From NCBI RefSeq assembly GCF_026210795.1, contig NC_089438.1:4113501-4177500 (forward strand): DNA of 64,000 nt, given 5' to 3'. Origin of the DNA: Rhizophagus irregularis. Its lineage: Eukaryota; Glomeromycota; Glomeromycetes; Glomerales; Glomeraceae. Positions 19,641 through 33,500 of this stretch are shown piece after piece; positions within the stretch are counted from its first letter, which is position 1, and every line of letters starts with the position of its first letter. A program made the position numbers and the translations under genes. Under the pieces are notes generated by a model. It had not been told where the DNA came from. It saw only the letters and a program-made list of their open reading frames with translations, and did not search any database.

Positions 19641-19930
19641 ACGTTTTTGCGTTATTTTTTTTATAATTTTATATGGAAAAATGCCCAAATGTTTTTTTCT
19701 TAATAGTAATGCAAAAAAAAAAGTTTTTGGCATTTTTTTTAATAATATTATATGAAAAAACGCTGAAACATTTTTTTTACAATTTTTTTATTTTTTTGCA
19801 ATATTTTATGAAATTTTAATGATCAACAAAAAAATGAAATTATGCAAATATTGAATGATGCAACAATTTAACAGGGACTTTTAGTGGCACAGGAAGAGTT
19901 TTTGCGAAAAGTTGGCATTAGAAGTTTTTT

Positions 19931-20012
19931 TCATTGTCATTGTCATTGACATTGACATTGACATTGACATTGACATTGACATTGTCACTGACATTGACAT
20001 TGTCATTGACAT
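19931..20012. repeat. CATTGA/CATTGT hexanucleotide microsatellite
   Basis: About 13 tandem copies of CATTGA with CATTGT variants, next to the satellite array. It is read as a run of Ile-Asp in one + frame, which is not taken as a gene. Confidence 0.9.
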
Positions 20013-20261
20013 TTACATAAAGTTATATAAGATTAATCTGAGAGTTTTTTACCAAAAAGGAAATTTTTTTATAAAAAGGGAAATGATTTTCAATTTCGAG
20101 GCAATTCAGCAGGTGTTTTAATAACAAATTGAGAAATGATTTCCATAGAAAATCTCGTGACAAAATTTATAATAAATTTAAAATAAATGATCAACAAAAA
20201 TGATCAACAAAATCGTTACTAGTTTTATAAAAAACGCCCAATAATATCTTTTTATTGTTTT

Positions 20262-20400
20262 AACATCAAAAAAAAAATTTCGTGTTTTTAATACTTGATA
20301 CGCACTCTTTTTCAAGAACTTCTCTAAGAAAATATGTGCACCTTCATTTTCATTTTATCCTATCACTCTATAATAAAAAAAGATTTTTTTTTAATATTTG
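20262..20400. repeat. Displaced remainder of a 660-bp unit
   Basis: ACGCACTCTTTTTCAAGAA and the flanking A-tract and TTCATTTTC phrases match the second half of the 660-bp unit at lower identity. This half is what is missing where the array stops at 17384, so the intervening ~2.9 kb with the satellite appears to have been inserted into, or to have grown inside, one unit. Confidence 0.7.
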
Positions 20401-23400
20401 TAATAAAGATTCAAGTATAAAAATAATAAAGTAATAAATATTTACTATTAGCTTTGCTGAAAATATTGTCAAAAATTTTGACACTTCGTCCCTTTCTTAG
20501 GCATATGTGACATCTTTGTTTGTTAGGCTTTGAAGCCCACCCTAAGCTTTAGATCATAAGTCTTCCCCAAAATGTGTGAGAGAGAGACAGAAGGACGTAT
20601 TAACACAAGTAAAAATTTAAGTTAAAAATAAAATAAAAAAATTTTATTAAGAACTTTTTAAAAAAGGGAAGGGATAAAATACTGTGAAAAAAATAAGTTT
20701 ATTGACAAGAGTGAAGAGAAAGAAAGAGAAAAATTTCGGGAGTGGATTTTTATATAAATTTGTTAGTCGATTATGTCATAATCAAAATCATGAGACAAAA
20801 GAGATGACTCATAATTAATAGTCCCGATTAGTCTGATAATATTTTAGCTGATCAAAGTCCGCTTATAGGATTTTTTAGCCGTACTGCGGTATTGTAGGTC
20901 ACCGGCCCAATATGGAACTATGTGTTTAATAATTATTTATTTTAAATAAACCATCCATTTTTAAACGTAAAGATAATATATTATTAAAATAAAACAAACT
21001 TGTAAACTTAAAAATCGCGTCTCAGACGTCTGACGTCTCATGTAAACAACATCCAGATTTACAATTTTTTTTTGTAACCATCCTGGCGTTATTCACTGAC
21101 ACGTGAAAGTTGAAAATAATGTTATTGAGTTTGGCGTTCCAGAATTTTCAAAATTCAAATAAGGATTCATTTACTTTTACGCTTAAAAAGAAATGAGTTT
21201 GCATCACTTTATTCATCTTGATTTTTTTATCAATTCTCAATCTTATTATCATAACTGTTTGGCAACTTCTTTCAAGGAACTTATCGAAAGAACCCTATTA
21301 CAAGCGCGCCTAATGCTCAATAACTTGGTGAAACTTCAACTCACTTATTGTAAGGTTGTGTGTCTTCCTTTGTAACATGTTCAAATTGTTACTGAATATC
21401 TTACAGTCTTCTAGAAGCTTGCTGCTCTTCTTTGATTTGTAATAACTCGGTATGATAGTCTGATAAGTTCCGTTGATCTCCAATTTCAAAAGATATTGTA
21501 GCTGATACTTTTACTAAACAAATAATTCATTCTTTTTTTTATATATCTTTTTAGTGAATTATCTTGATATTATTTAGGAAAATACAGGGTTTTCTTGCTT
21601 GATGATAAACTGTTCAGATATAATTGCACTATCTTCTAAGACAAACCCAAGCGTTATAACATCAGTGTTAATTTGGAACTTTTAATATTACGATTGATGA
21701 AAATGATCATGCACTTTCATATAATACGGAAATAATTAAATTATAGATAAGTAGTAAATTACATCAATCGTAATAATTTTTTTGGTGGTGATACAAGACT
21801 TTGTTGTTTAAGTTTTTTATAATACGAGATTGAGTTAAATCATTTTATGTGCGGTACAATGTTCAGAGAATCGACTTAAATTCAAAAAAAATATCTAAAT
21901 TGAAAGTTCTTAGTGAAAATTAGGTTTTATTTTTATCGAAAAATAAATAAATAAATAAATAAATTTCGGAAAGAAAAAATTTTTTTTGTTCAAAAAAATG
22001 AGTCGTGACTCGTGATTATAAACTTACAATTAAATTTCTTATTTAACAATGACTTATTTATAGAATAATAAAAGTTCAAATTGGTAATAAATTTATATTT
22101 TAAATAGTTAAAAATATAATCAAATTATTATTAAAAGACAATTCTAATTTTATCATTTTACTGCGCCATCATTTTTTTTTTCTCGAAAAACTTATATCCT
22201 TCCATTTCAAATTCCAACTAATCTAAATTCCGCACAAAAGTATCGTAGTGATGACAATAGCTGATCAGCCGTCTCAGAAAGTTTATTTGTGTATGAAAAG
22301 TTTGTAAATCATATGAAGCATAATAATATATTATACAATCGGAATGATTAGAAGTATTCAGTAGGACAAACCAGCCGTTTGATTTTAGAAAAAATTTACT
22401 GCGACGAGTAAATTTGTGTAACAATACCAAGTCCTCCCAAAGTGAACAATTTTTGAACTTTGGAAGACGAATAAAGTATAATTTATGCATGCATTAAGAT
22501 TACAATGATATAATAAATATTATTTCCAAGAAATATTCTTTTTCTAAATCAATGATTTTAAGAAGACATACACATTGATCAATATGATCGTCAAAAAACA
22601 ATTTACTTTAAAATTAGAAAATTATGAACATCGAAAAAACGCACATTATATAATGCAGTAAAAAAGTAATAACTTATTGTAACAATGATTTTTTTATTTT
22701 TTTGTTTGATCTAAAAATAATTGTCGTGATCACGTGATCGATGATCAATTGTGGCTTACCGGCAATAGGCGTGATCTCGTATTACATGACACACATTACA
22801 CATTAGTGTTTTTTGAATCGCCTTGCAGATCACCAATTTCAAAACGGCAATAATTAATGATAGTTCGTCCTAAACATTACCAAATGAGAAAACCTTATTA
22901 TTCATCATGAAAATAAAACCACGACCGATTTAACAATCATTTTAATTTTTAAATTTTAATTTTCATTTACAATATATGACTGATTTCAAGGGTATATAAT
23001 TAGTCATTACTTTAAAAATCTGTTAACGTTAACGCTATAATATAAAAACTTAATTAATAAATAGTGCAAGTAATAAAAAAAAAATGTCATATTGATGAGA
23101 ATGATGGAAACGCAAAAATTTTTTAGTCTGGTTAACTAAATATATACAATAACTAAATATACATTACTGTATATTACAATATTTTAAAGTTAAACGTAGC
23201 TTATAATTACCATTTAATGATAAACCATAAGCTTTTATTTGGCTTTATTAAAAAAAATAATAACAATAAATTGCAAATTAAATCCTCAATAAGAATTTCG
23301 TATAATAAAGAAAAATAAGGATTAAAAAATAATGTATATTCTCCATTTAAAATAAACCTATATATGACCTTCTTTTCTCTAAATTAAATAAAGAATTATG

Positions 23401-25400
23401 GACAGATTTTCAATTTCTTAATTTGAATTTAAACTCTCACGTTCCTTGAAAGTATATTTCTAATATAATAAGCCACGAATGTTGAAATAATATATAAAAT
23501 TCTTTATTTCTGAATGATTTACTGTATAATTAATTGTATTAAATTTAAAATCAAATTGTCAGTATTCGACTTTAACACCATTTATTTTGAATTTGAATTA
23601 TAATTCTTGAATTAAATCAAATAATATTTTAATTAGTTCCACAAATGATAATTAAGTAAATAAACTAGTGATGGAACTGTTAGAAAATCCAGAGCGTCCT
23701 CGGTTCTAGTTTTTCAGAAAAAAAAAAGAAATTTATTTTGGTTGCGTTAAATTTAATGATTTCTAATTAATTAATGATTTAAATAATTGTTAAAAATTAA
23801 TTTTTTTTTCGATAAATAGATAATTTGTATAGTTAAATAATTGAAAATTAAACACTGTAATTTTAGTAATTTTAAATTGTTTATAAAAGATAAAATTACA
23901 TTAAGAAATTACTGAAATTAATCGTTTTTCTACAGACAATCTCTCTTGCTGCCTCTTGCATTTTTAATATATCGAAGTTTTCAAATGACAATAGCATAAA
24001 AAGGACATTATCGTAATTGATTATATATTTATTTATTAAATTATTTTTATTTTTACGAGAATAATTTAATCTCAAAAAACAAAAAGCTAAATCTTAAAAG
24101 TTTAATCTAAAGTTTATCAGAGTTTAAAATAACAAAGCCTAATTTAAATATTATTGAAACTAATAAAGTTAAAAAGTAGTTTATTTAACACTACTGACTC
24201 CTGTAGATGTGTATACACCTAATCACGTGTGTAAAAATCACGTGGGAACAGTCGAACTTTTTTGCATAGTATTTATAGTATTTTCGGACAATCAAATTAA
24301 TGACTTAATTTATTAAGAATTATTCTAAGTAAAATAATTAGTTCCATATTTGCTACGACAAAAGGGTGAAAATATTAAACGGCCAAGATTCATGTGAAAA
24401 TAATAAACAAATAATGGGAAAGAAAACAATGACTTTAAAACTGCAAAGGCAGGCACTGTTTTATTTATTAATATGTTTTTGTTTTGTAACTTTATTAATT
24501 TGTCTCTAATTTATTTTTTAGTATTATTTCACGAGGATCATCAAAATTCTTTAAAAAAACAATTACCATTAACCGATAACTAGGAAATTGGCGACCAATT
24601 TAAAGAGTTATTTAATTGCGATTTAATCTCCCAACTTAAAAGAAAGATTAATTTATCATAGTAATTTATTATAAAAATGGTATCAATATCTACGGTATAA
24701 TATTTAGTACATGATATTTAGTACGATATTTAGTACATGATGTTATTTAGTATATCAACAATAATTATGCAATTGTAGTTTTAAATATAATAAAAGAAAA
24801 TTATCAGCATGATGAAAAAAGCATGATCCTATTTGGTTGTAGGATAATTATTGGTAATTTATTCTTTTAAAAAAATAATTATATCATGCACTTCTACAAT
24901 TTCCTATTTCTTTTGTGTTCATTTAATTTATGATATTCATTATTGTTTCGGAAATTTAGATTATTCATAAAAGTTTTGTTATGCAACTTATGAAGTCATA
25001 TGCGCCAACTGCGCGAATAAATTCAATTAAAATTTTTACAAATTGAATTTGCGCAGTAATTACATCACAAAAAATTTGCGTGGCGCAACTTTTGCTTTTA
25101 TTGCCGATCACAATCAACAAGAGAAATAAAAGTTTTTGTTTTCAAAATGGAATTTGATGTAATTCTGCATGAAGATCAATGATAGTTAAAAAATGATTGT
25201 TGGTGGAAAATTTTTACCGAGTTTAAAAATTTGATCGACTTAAATAAAAATATGCAGAAAACGCTTAACAAAGACATACCTGTTCAATTAACTATTTAAA
25301 CCCACGCTGCTTAACTTGAACCTATTTACAAATTCTGTAAAAAAAAAATTTTTATAAAAAAAATTATTTTTTTTTTTGATATTAAACAAAGCTTTTATTT
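20401..25400. other. Gene-poor AT-rich region
   Basis: No coding region could be supported. Short frames (21193-21375, 22218-22490) have no recognisable features. Simple A/T tracts, an AAAT microsatellite near 21945-21965 and CACGTG-containing palindromes near 22730 and 24225 are the only structure seen. Confidence 0.6.
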
Positions 25401-25418
25401 TCTTTTTTCATTATCAAT

Positions 25419-26552
25419 ATGTCAATGATTCAAACCAACGATTTCGACCATGTTAATTTGATAGAAAAAGTAATTGAGAATAATTATATGACATATTTTA
25501 ATTATGACGAGTTTACAAATAAACAAGAATTCGAAAATAGTATCAGTTCGGCAAATTGGAATATTATACAAAATAATTTATTAATTAATATAACAGATTC
25601 GGATGACATTGAAAATATTATTGATAAATTGATAGATCATTTAATCAAATTACATGATGAATTTGGTTATGGTTTGGCAGGAGTAAAACAAATTATTGAA
25701 CAAAATATTCAATATATCAATCAACCTTTACTAGACAACATTCTTGATTGGCTTATTAAAAATCAAATATCATCAAAATATATTTTCTTTCATGGTTTTC
25801 TTTATTTTAATGGAATTATTGTAAAGAGAAATGAAGATAAAGCATTTGCTTTATTTTCAAAAGCATCAAAAAATAATTATTTTATGGCTCAAGTTTATTT
25901 AGGTAAACTTTATAAGGTTCCTAAAAAAGCCTTTTATTGGTATCAAAAATCGGCAGAAAATGGAAATAAACTTGCACAATTTTATTTGGGTTTATGTTAT
26001 GAAAATGAAAAAGAAAAAGGAATTGATCAAGATTTAGAAAAATCATATTATTGGTACGAAAAAGCAGCAATGAATGGAAATAAATTCGCACAATTAAATT
26101 TAGGATATTTTTATGAAAATGGTAGAGGAACGCAAAAAAATATGAAAAAGGCAATTGAATGGTATGAAAAATCAGCTAAACAAGAATATGGTAACGCACA
26201 ATGTCGTTTAGGATATTTATACGAAAATGGTGAAGGAATTGATCAAGATTTAGAAAAGGCCATTGATTTGTATAAAAAAGCAGCTGAGAATGGATATGTC
26301 GCCGCGTATCATTGTTTGGGTAAATGTTATCAAGATGGAATTGGTATTGAAAAAAATGAAGTTAAAGCATTTGAACATTATAAAAAATCAGTTGAAAAAG
26401 GTTATTTAAATGGATTATATAATCTTGGATACTGTTATGAGAGTGGAATTGGAACCGAAATTGATAAAGAAAAGGCGGTTGAATTATATAAAGATGCTGC
26501 TAAAGGAGGAAATAGAGATGCACAAAGAAGACTAGAAATTATTAACTCATAA
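25419..26552 (+). CDS. Sel1-like repeat protein
   Basis: An intronless 377-residue protein. The N-terminal ~130 residues are helical and lack a recognised domain. From about residue 135 there are six or seven Sel1-type repeats of ~36 residues (AQ-x-x-LG-x-x-Y-x-x-G-x-G-x-x-x-D-x-x-KA-x-x-x-Y-x-KAA-x-x-G), for example NAQCRLGYLYENGEGIDQDL. Sel1 repeats form alpha-solenoid scaffolds that bind other proteins, often in signalling or ER quality control. In Glomeromycotina many such proteins follow a protein kinase domain; none is present here and no signal peptide is seen. It therefore looks like a stand-alone adaptor. The start ATG follows a pyrimidine-rich stretch, and AT-rich DNA follows the stop. 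Confidence 0.93.
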   Translation: MSMIQTNDFDHVNLIEKVIENNYMTYFNYDEFTNKQEFENSISSANWNIIQNNLLINITDSDDIENIIDKLIDHLIKLHDEFGYGLAGVKQIIEQNIQYINQPLLDNILDWLIKNQISSKYIFFHGFLYFNGIIVKRNEDKAFALFSKASKNNYFMAQVYLGKLYKVPKKAFYWYQKSAENGNKLAQFYLGLCYENEKEKGIDQDLEKSYYWYEKAAMNGNKFAQLNLGYFYENGRGTQKNMKKAIEWYEKSAKQEYGNAQCRLGYLYENGEGIDQDLEKAIDLYKKAAENGYVAAYHCLGKCYQDGIGIEKNEVKAFEHYKKSVEKGYLNGLYNLGYCYESGIGTEIDKEKAVELYKDAAKGGNRDAQRRLEIINS

Positions 26553-29500
26553 TTTACATTCCTTAATCATTCGAAAAACAATAAACATTTGAACATTCTA
26601 TTGTTTTAATTATTTTTTTTTTATTTTATAGAATTTTTAGATATTTTGCATAATATAACATTTTTTCTAGATTTTCATCATTATACTTAACAAAGTATAA
26701 TATCATTAAATTATAATTAATATCATAGATTTAATAAATATAACTTAAAGTCATCTTTGCGAAGCAAATCTTTCATGTATCACGTTATATAGTGATATTA
26801 CTGATATAGTGATGCAATTCAAGATTGCTTTTAGTTTATCCGGATAACGGGTTCTATCCGGATCGAAAGTAGATAGTGAATAAAATTCAGAAAAAGCTCC
26901 TAAAAAAAAGAGAGAAAAAACACAATAATAATATTTTCAAACAAAAAAAAAAGACATACCGAAGTCCAGTGTTTCTAAAAAAAGAGTGTGATAATAACGT
27001 TGTCAGATAAAAAAAAGACGCGAAATAACAAAAGACAAGGAATTCTTACCTTCCCTACTTGCGATTTCAAAGATCTAATCTCATTTTTTGAATTTTTTTT
27101 TTTTTGATTAATAAATACAGTTTACTGTTATGTTGTCAATCAGACGGGCGGTCGAGTTTCAAAGGGTATACCAACATGACATCATCTTTCAATTAAATAA
27201 TTACAGAAATAAGAAAAATTGACTTTCAAATAAAACTAGTATAGTCTTTAAAATAATTCTAGATTTGAGCAAGACCATATTGTATTCTGATATCAAATAT
27301 ACTACTGAAGTACTGAGAAAGATGATCTACCAATTGAATGTTTTTTTTACTTCAAATCACCGGGACCGGGGCCCGGGGGTGATCATCACCGTTGGCCAGA
27401 ATTATCAAATTTTACCGGCACTATATTTTTTAATGCTGGTCGATCATCTTAATTTCAGTCACTGGTTGATTATCACCCCCAGAAAAATTCTTTAAAGATT
27501 CTCATTATTATAAAAATTCTTAGTCTGTAATTTAAATAATTATTTTCGCAATATATCTTATCAATAAATTACTATTTATCATATTTTTTGATTTTAAATG
27601 TAAAGTTCCAAAAATTTGAGCGAAGCTTAAATATTATAAGTCAAATTTATCCATTCAAAATATTCTATTAGCCGCACGCATTTCTTCAGGGCTGGAATTA
27701 TGATAATTTCGGTCAAAAAGGCAATGGCTTCCCCTGAAATTATCTAAAAAAGGAAAGACCGTCATGATATTTTACCTGTCTGGTTTATCTCAAATAGATT
27801 AAAGGACTCATTGATAATAATATAATTACGTATGCCATGATGTTCAGAAACGGATAACTATTTAAATAGGAAGATTTAACACAATGGATTGTGAGATTAG
27901 AGTACTTATGCGTATAATGATTTTCATGTGGAAATGCATTAAGAACGAAAACAAGAGAAACAAATCAATACTAACAGATATTGGTATTAAAAAAACAACC
28001 ATCAAAACTTACTTCATTCAATAAATATATTCACAAGTTTGAATCATTAAACTATTGATTCGTTGAGGTCTCACACTGAATAAAATTTACTTTCGAAATA
28101 TTTTTTTTTTTTAGTAACACATTTCTTTACTATATTTATCGTAGCATCTACAATAAATAAGGTCAGAAAATACATAGTACTAACTTAACCAAATATGGAA
28201 AGAATTATTTTCGAAATATTACAATATACCGATAAAAATGTGACGTAAATTTGTTAATTTCACGCTAGTATTATTAAAAAAGTTGAATTTTTATTAGCAA
28301 CATAAGCGTCTTTAGCCGCAGTTTTTTAATCTGAATGGCCAGGCACTACTAACGTTAACTATCTAGTTAACATAAACACGTACCTTTTCCCATGATTTGC
28401 TTTACAACTATCAAGGATTCAAGGTATTCCTTTGCTAGGGATCAGGTTGAGCGAGTTGAATCAGTTCGTTCTATTCGGTTTGGTAATCAGTTCCAAATCG
28501 GGTTTGATAAATTTTGGTGCGTACTAACTCGAATCTGGAAATCTGAACTGAAGTGACAAGAACCGAACCGGGTTTTCGGTTTAACTCTGCTCGACTCAGT
28601 TTATTAATAGTATCAGGGTTCACACTCTCTATTCTGATTACATACACTGATACACACGATATAACAAAACTTTTCAAAAAGCTTTTATGTTATAGCACAT
28701 TTTCATTAGTCAGTTACGCGGCGTGATAGATCATCACTTTGTCTCGTAGTAAAAGATCTTCCATCCACCTAATTAGTATGTGAAAGTTCTTTAAAAGATA
28801 AATAATACAAATATGAAATTACATATCCTTAAATTATTTCACATAATTGAGAAATACTGTAACAGATAAGTTACGCAAAATCATATAAAAATGGAATTTT
28901 TAAGACAACATTTTTCTTGATATTTTCATAGAAAATGTGTAATTACTGAAATAGTACAATTATAACTTAGAGTTCATCATATTACGATTTAAGCAATACA
29001 TAATTAAAAGACATCCACTTTTCCCCTTTATTAGCTTTGCCCTCCTCTTTCCTTTCTCATCCTTTCTCGCTCTTCTTTTCTTTCATTTTTTGTTATGGTA
29101 AATGTAAGGTATAAAATAGTAGGTACGACCAATTCCACGTTAAAAAACCGTTAAAATTTAAAACAATACTTAACCAAATTTTTTGAGTAGAGAAACTTGT
29201 GCTTATTGCTCGGTCGTATGTATGTACATAGTACGTATTGTATATATATTAATTTTGATTTTACGTAAATAATTTCTTTCTTGTTCTGATGCACTTGTTG
29301 CAAAAGTAGTAGTATCTGGGGCCGAACATAACTAAAAAAAACACAGATTATATATAATAAAAGTGAACGTCTTTACCCATTTTTTTGTTCTTAACAACCC
29401 AAATATTATTTATTTCAACCTATTAATTATAAACTAGTTTTGTTTACCTGAACGAGCTTGCCACCTTTACTGGTCTACGTGGTGTTCAGGAGAAACAGTT

Positions 29501-30582
29501 GTAGGTTAATTCACCATACATCTGGCCATTAGCAAGCATGCAGGTCAGAAGCGTGACCGTTGCTATCTCTAGTTTTAATTAAAGCTCCGCATGAGCCGGT
29601 TCGAGCCGAGCCATAAGGTAGCTTGGCTCGAGCCGAACGATTTTATAGAATTTGCGAAATTATCAGCTGATGATCACGTGCGCAAATATCATTTTTGTTA
29701 CGGAAAAAGAAAGATATGGTAAAAAAATTATCATAATATAAAATATTGATATAACTATGAGTAATAATGAAAAATATAGAAAGATTATATAAAATCAAAA
29801 TTTTAAAAACGATATAGTTCTGTCTTTTATCAGTTTGAAAAAAAAGTTTTTGTTGAATTCATTTCTAATTTTTATTATGACACTCTCCTTAATTACTATA
29901 TAGTCATTAGTCAACCACCAGTATTCAAAATTTTGCATAATATAAAAGTTCTCAATTCATAATAGCAAAGCGTATTACGGTCTGAAAGCTAACAAAAAAA
30001 AATGTCAAGTGATCACGTCATCGGTTACGTCAAAATACAATTTAAATAAAAAATAACGTATCATCAAACTTCAGAACACACATACTGAAAAGTTATTTTT
30101 CTATGTAAATATATTCATAAGCGGCAAAAGAGTTGGCATCATTTTTTCTCTTCCTTGACTCTAATGAAACTTATGCTCGATCATTTTGTATATAGCGACA
30201 TGTTGAATACAATTAATAAGTAAACTCATGAATTTAGTTATTGTGGATAATTATACTGATTATCAGGCATTACTTACCCCATACAATTATTCATTCACTA
30301 TATTTATTTTAAGAAAAATTTGGAAAATTTCTGCAAACGTATCATATATAGTATGTAATTTCTAAATACTAAATTTAAGACAATGGGTTATATGATTTAA
30401 AGCATTATATTGCAAACAATATAGAATTAATAAATTATTTATTTAGGCCAATTTTTAAACAATTTATATTTTAACCAAATAAAATTTATTTATACAACAA
30501 TATAAAATAAAAATAAATAAAACTTATACATGATCGGTTCAAAAAGTAACTATCAAATAGTAATAACTATCATCTATTAATC
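26553..30582. other. Gene-poor region with transposon debris
   Basis: No gene could be supported. A short inverted-repeat structure occurs near 27376-27480. GAACCGAACCGGG/GAGCCGAGCC-type inverted stretches occur near 28440-28600 and 29590-29640. GACCGTTGCTATCTCTA at ~29555-29571 resembles one end of the hAT-type MITE at 9302-9698. These look like eroded non-autonomous DNA transposons. Confidence 0.5.
27376..27480. repeat. Short inverted-repeat element
   Basis: GGGGGTGATCATCACC on the left and its approximate inverse GATTATCACCCCC on the right enclose ~105 bp, with further internal symmetry (GGCCAG / CTGGTCGATCAT). The left arm abuts GGGACCGGGGCCCGG, unusually GC-rich for the region. It could be a tiny MITE, but no clear target duplication was seen. 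Confidence 0.5.
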
Positions 30583-33500
30583 TTACCATCTAAAAAGTTC
30601 TACAAATTTATTTGAAATAAATTTTCTTTTACTCGTTATTGTCTTCCAAGAAGGCATATAATAATTTTCTTTATACCTAAATGCCTTAACCTGACCACGC
30701 TTTGCTTCGTCTTTGATTTTTCTCAAAGTTTGACCATTAATTGGTAAATCGTATAATTTCTGTTCGAGTTCAGCTATGTCATCTGGCAAAATTGGAGGCA
30801 TAGAAGGATCATTGCTGTCGATCGCTTTTTTTATAATTTCAATCTGTGCTAAATAATTTCTTTTTGTGGTTTCAAGTCCTTTAAGAATTTCATCATCATA
30901 ATTATTAGGGTCAACGCTCTTCTTAATCTTTTCTTCTCCTATAAAATGATCCAAGTAATCTGCGTATGCATCATTAAAAGCAGCTATTGCATTTTGTCTT
31001 AGAAATTGTGCAAACTTCAGACTAATTTCATTTATTGTATGTTGTTCTTTTTGTAGCTGATTAACCCTTGTTTGATAATCTTCTATAATTGCTCTTTTGG
31101 TTTCTTGATCTGATTTCTTTTTCGAAATTAACAATACTACATTTTGATCAATAATCCTTTTAGTTACTTGTTTGTTCTCATAAGTGATGTGCATATGCTT
31201 TTCCCATTGACAGCCACATTTATTACATTTTCCACTTGAATTCATTGCTTGACAACTTTTCAATGCTGCATTGTTTATTTCATCACATTTGACATTTTTC
31301 AAATAACAGCGTTGATGACAATGTGTTATGTAGTCTATTTTACTAACGTTCGTTCCATCAATTTGCAATGATCGGACACAACTAATGCTGGTACATACAG
31401 TTCTTGGATACCCCAACGTTACTGGTTCAAGATCTATTTGTGGAATGTATAGTTGATCTTTAAGTTCTTCTATTGTTTGGTTAGAATTTGCAATTTCACT
31501 TTGTTGTTCTTTAATTAACTTAATATTTGTTTGGATAAGTTGTCCTATCTCTGCAAGTGGTTTAGAAAGAAGTATCACTATATTTCTAGAATTGTTGAGC
31601 GATAGAGTATCTTTCACTATATGAGGTTGGCATGTTACGAGATATTGAATAAGTCTTAATGATTCATCCACAGACTTTTTCCAACTTTCTGAAAAATTTT
31701 TTTCATCAGCATCCGTAAATGTTATACCTGGTTCCTTGATTGCCGCTAGAAATCTAAATGATTCATTGTCGAAACAATATATTGTGTCTAGATTTACTTT
31801 TATTTCAACACTAGATCGCTTTTTGAGCTCCTCAAGTTGTTTTTTAAGTGGTGGCAGTGTATCACCTGGACGGTAGAAAGTTCCTCTAGCGTTGGTAAAG
31901 CAAAAAACAATGTTATCCTTTGCATTTCTGTGAAGGTGTGATAATAATTCTTGTATACAAAATCTGAATATTACGGTTAACCGAGAATTGTTAGGTTTAA
32001 GAAGTATGCAGATCCCATTTAAGTATCGGTGATGACTAATATACTTTAGGATATTTTCAAAATTTTTCTTATCTTGATCCAACCCTCTAGTATCACCTAT
32101 ACCAGGAGTATCAATCAATCTTACAATTTTATTTTCAGCTGCTTGGAAGACGTAGCTTTTACATTCTTGAGTGGACGACATGCCAATATTTTCCAATCTC
32201 TCATTTGAATCATCATTACCTATCTTAATTGTTTTCGTTTCATATTTATCATCCGTGATCGTGAATTTTGATGAAATCAATACTTCCATATTCCCAGATT
32301 TTGCTTCCTCTAGCGTATCAAATTTAAGATAATTAACGAAAGCATTTATAAAGGTTGATTTCCCCACACCAGTTTCACCAAGTAATAATATATTTATTTC
32401 TTCCGGAGGCGCTGCTGGTAATAGATCAATAAGTGTGTTTGATTCAAAAGATATATATCCTACATTGTGATAAGGACTATTGCACCTGAATTTACAACTA
32501 GTTATTTCACTTTCGCCACAACCACAATAAAAGTACCGATTATATCCATATTCTATATCCTGTTCACAATTGAAACATCTCCAATTGCAAATATTATGTG
32601 GACAATCGACATGTGGGCAAGGTATTGCTAATCGCATCTTATCGCTTGGATCATCTCTTGGTCTTGAATTACATACTTCAAACTTAACAAGATTTGATGT
32701 GAATAAATTTTTATTGTCGTTATAATAGTCATCACTTTTTAGTCTTCCATTAACATAATGGTGAATTACTGGATAATCAGGGCCTTTTATCCAAGTACAA
32801 ATTTTAGTGTCAGCTATAAAGAATTTGCACAATTTTTCATTTAAATTATATAAATCCCTGAATACCATATGCACTGGCGACGAATTACTGCTATCAATGA
32901 TGTCTTCATCAATAAGTATATAGATATGACCATTTGAATATCTATGCAGAATATGATCAATAGTTAAACTATTATCAAGGTATTCTACCTTCTTTGCTTT
33001 AAGAGTCAGAACTAAGTCAGCCTTTGGGGATATTGATCTATATTGATCAATGAACGTCGTAATAGAACTCTTAGATAAGATACTTTTCTGAAATGCATTT
33101 ATTATGTTTTCAAGATCATCACTATTGCCTTTTCCAGAACGTAATTTAATAAGGCTTTCAGCGAGATCTTTTCTTAACTTCGCCTCCTCCAATTTAATTT
33201 CTTGTACATGATTGTTGATCTCATCAAGAACATCATCAGGTAAGAGATTAGAGATAGATTTTGCATCGTTAAATAAATCATTGAGCCGTTGTTTAGGTTT
33301 GAATAAATCATCAAAGATGTGATCTATTTTTAAAACAGTTTCTTCGGTCAACTCCGTTATCATACTATCGGTACTATCGGTATTATCGGTTGTAATATCA
33401 TTTTGAGTGAGTAATTTCGCAAGTTCCGATAATGGATAGAGAACATATTCAATTGGAGAGCCTTTTCCATCATTAGATTGTTTAGCGTATGAAGGAATAT

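Noticed and set aside
19912-20121. + strand frame with an Ile-Asp run
   Set aside because: Produced by the CATTGA microsatellite.
28440-29640. GAACCGAACCGGG / GAGCCGAGCC stretches as a gene or single MITE
   Set aside because: Symmetry is clear but no matching pair of ends with a target duplication could be established, so they are only mentioned as debris.
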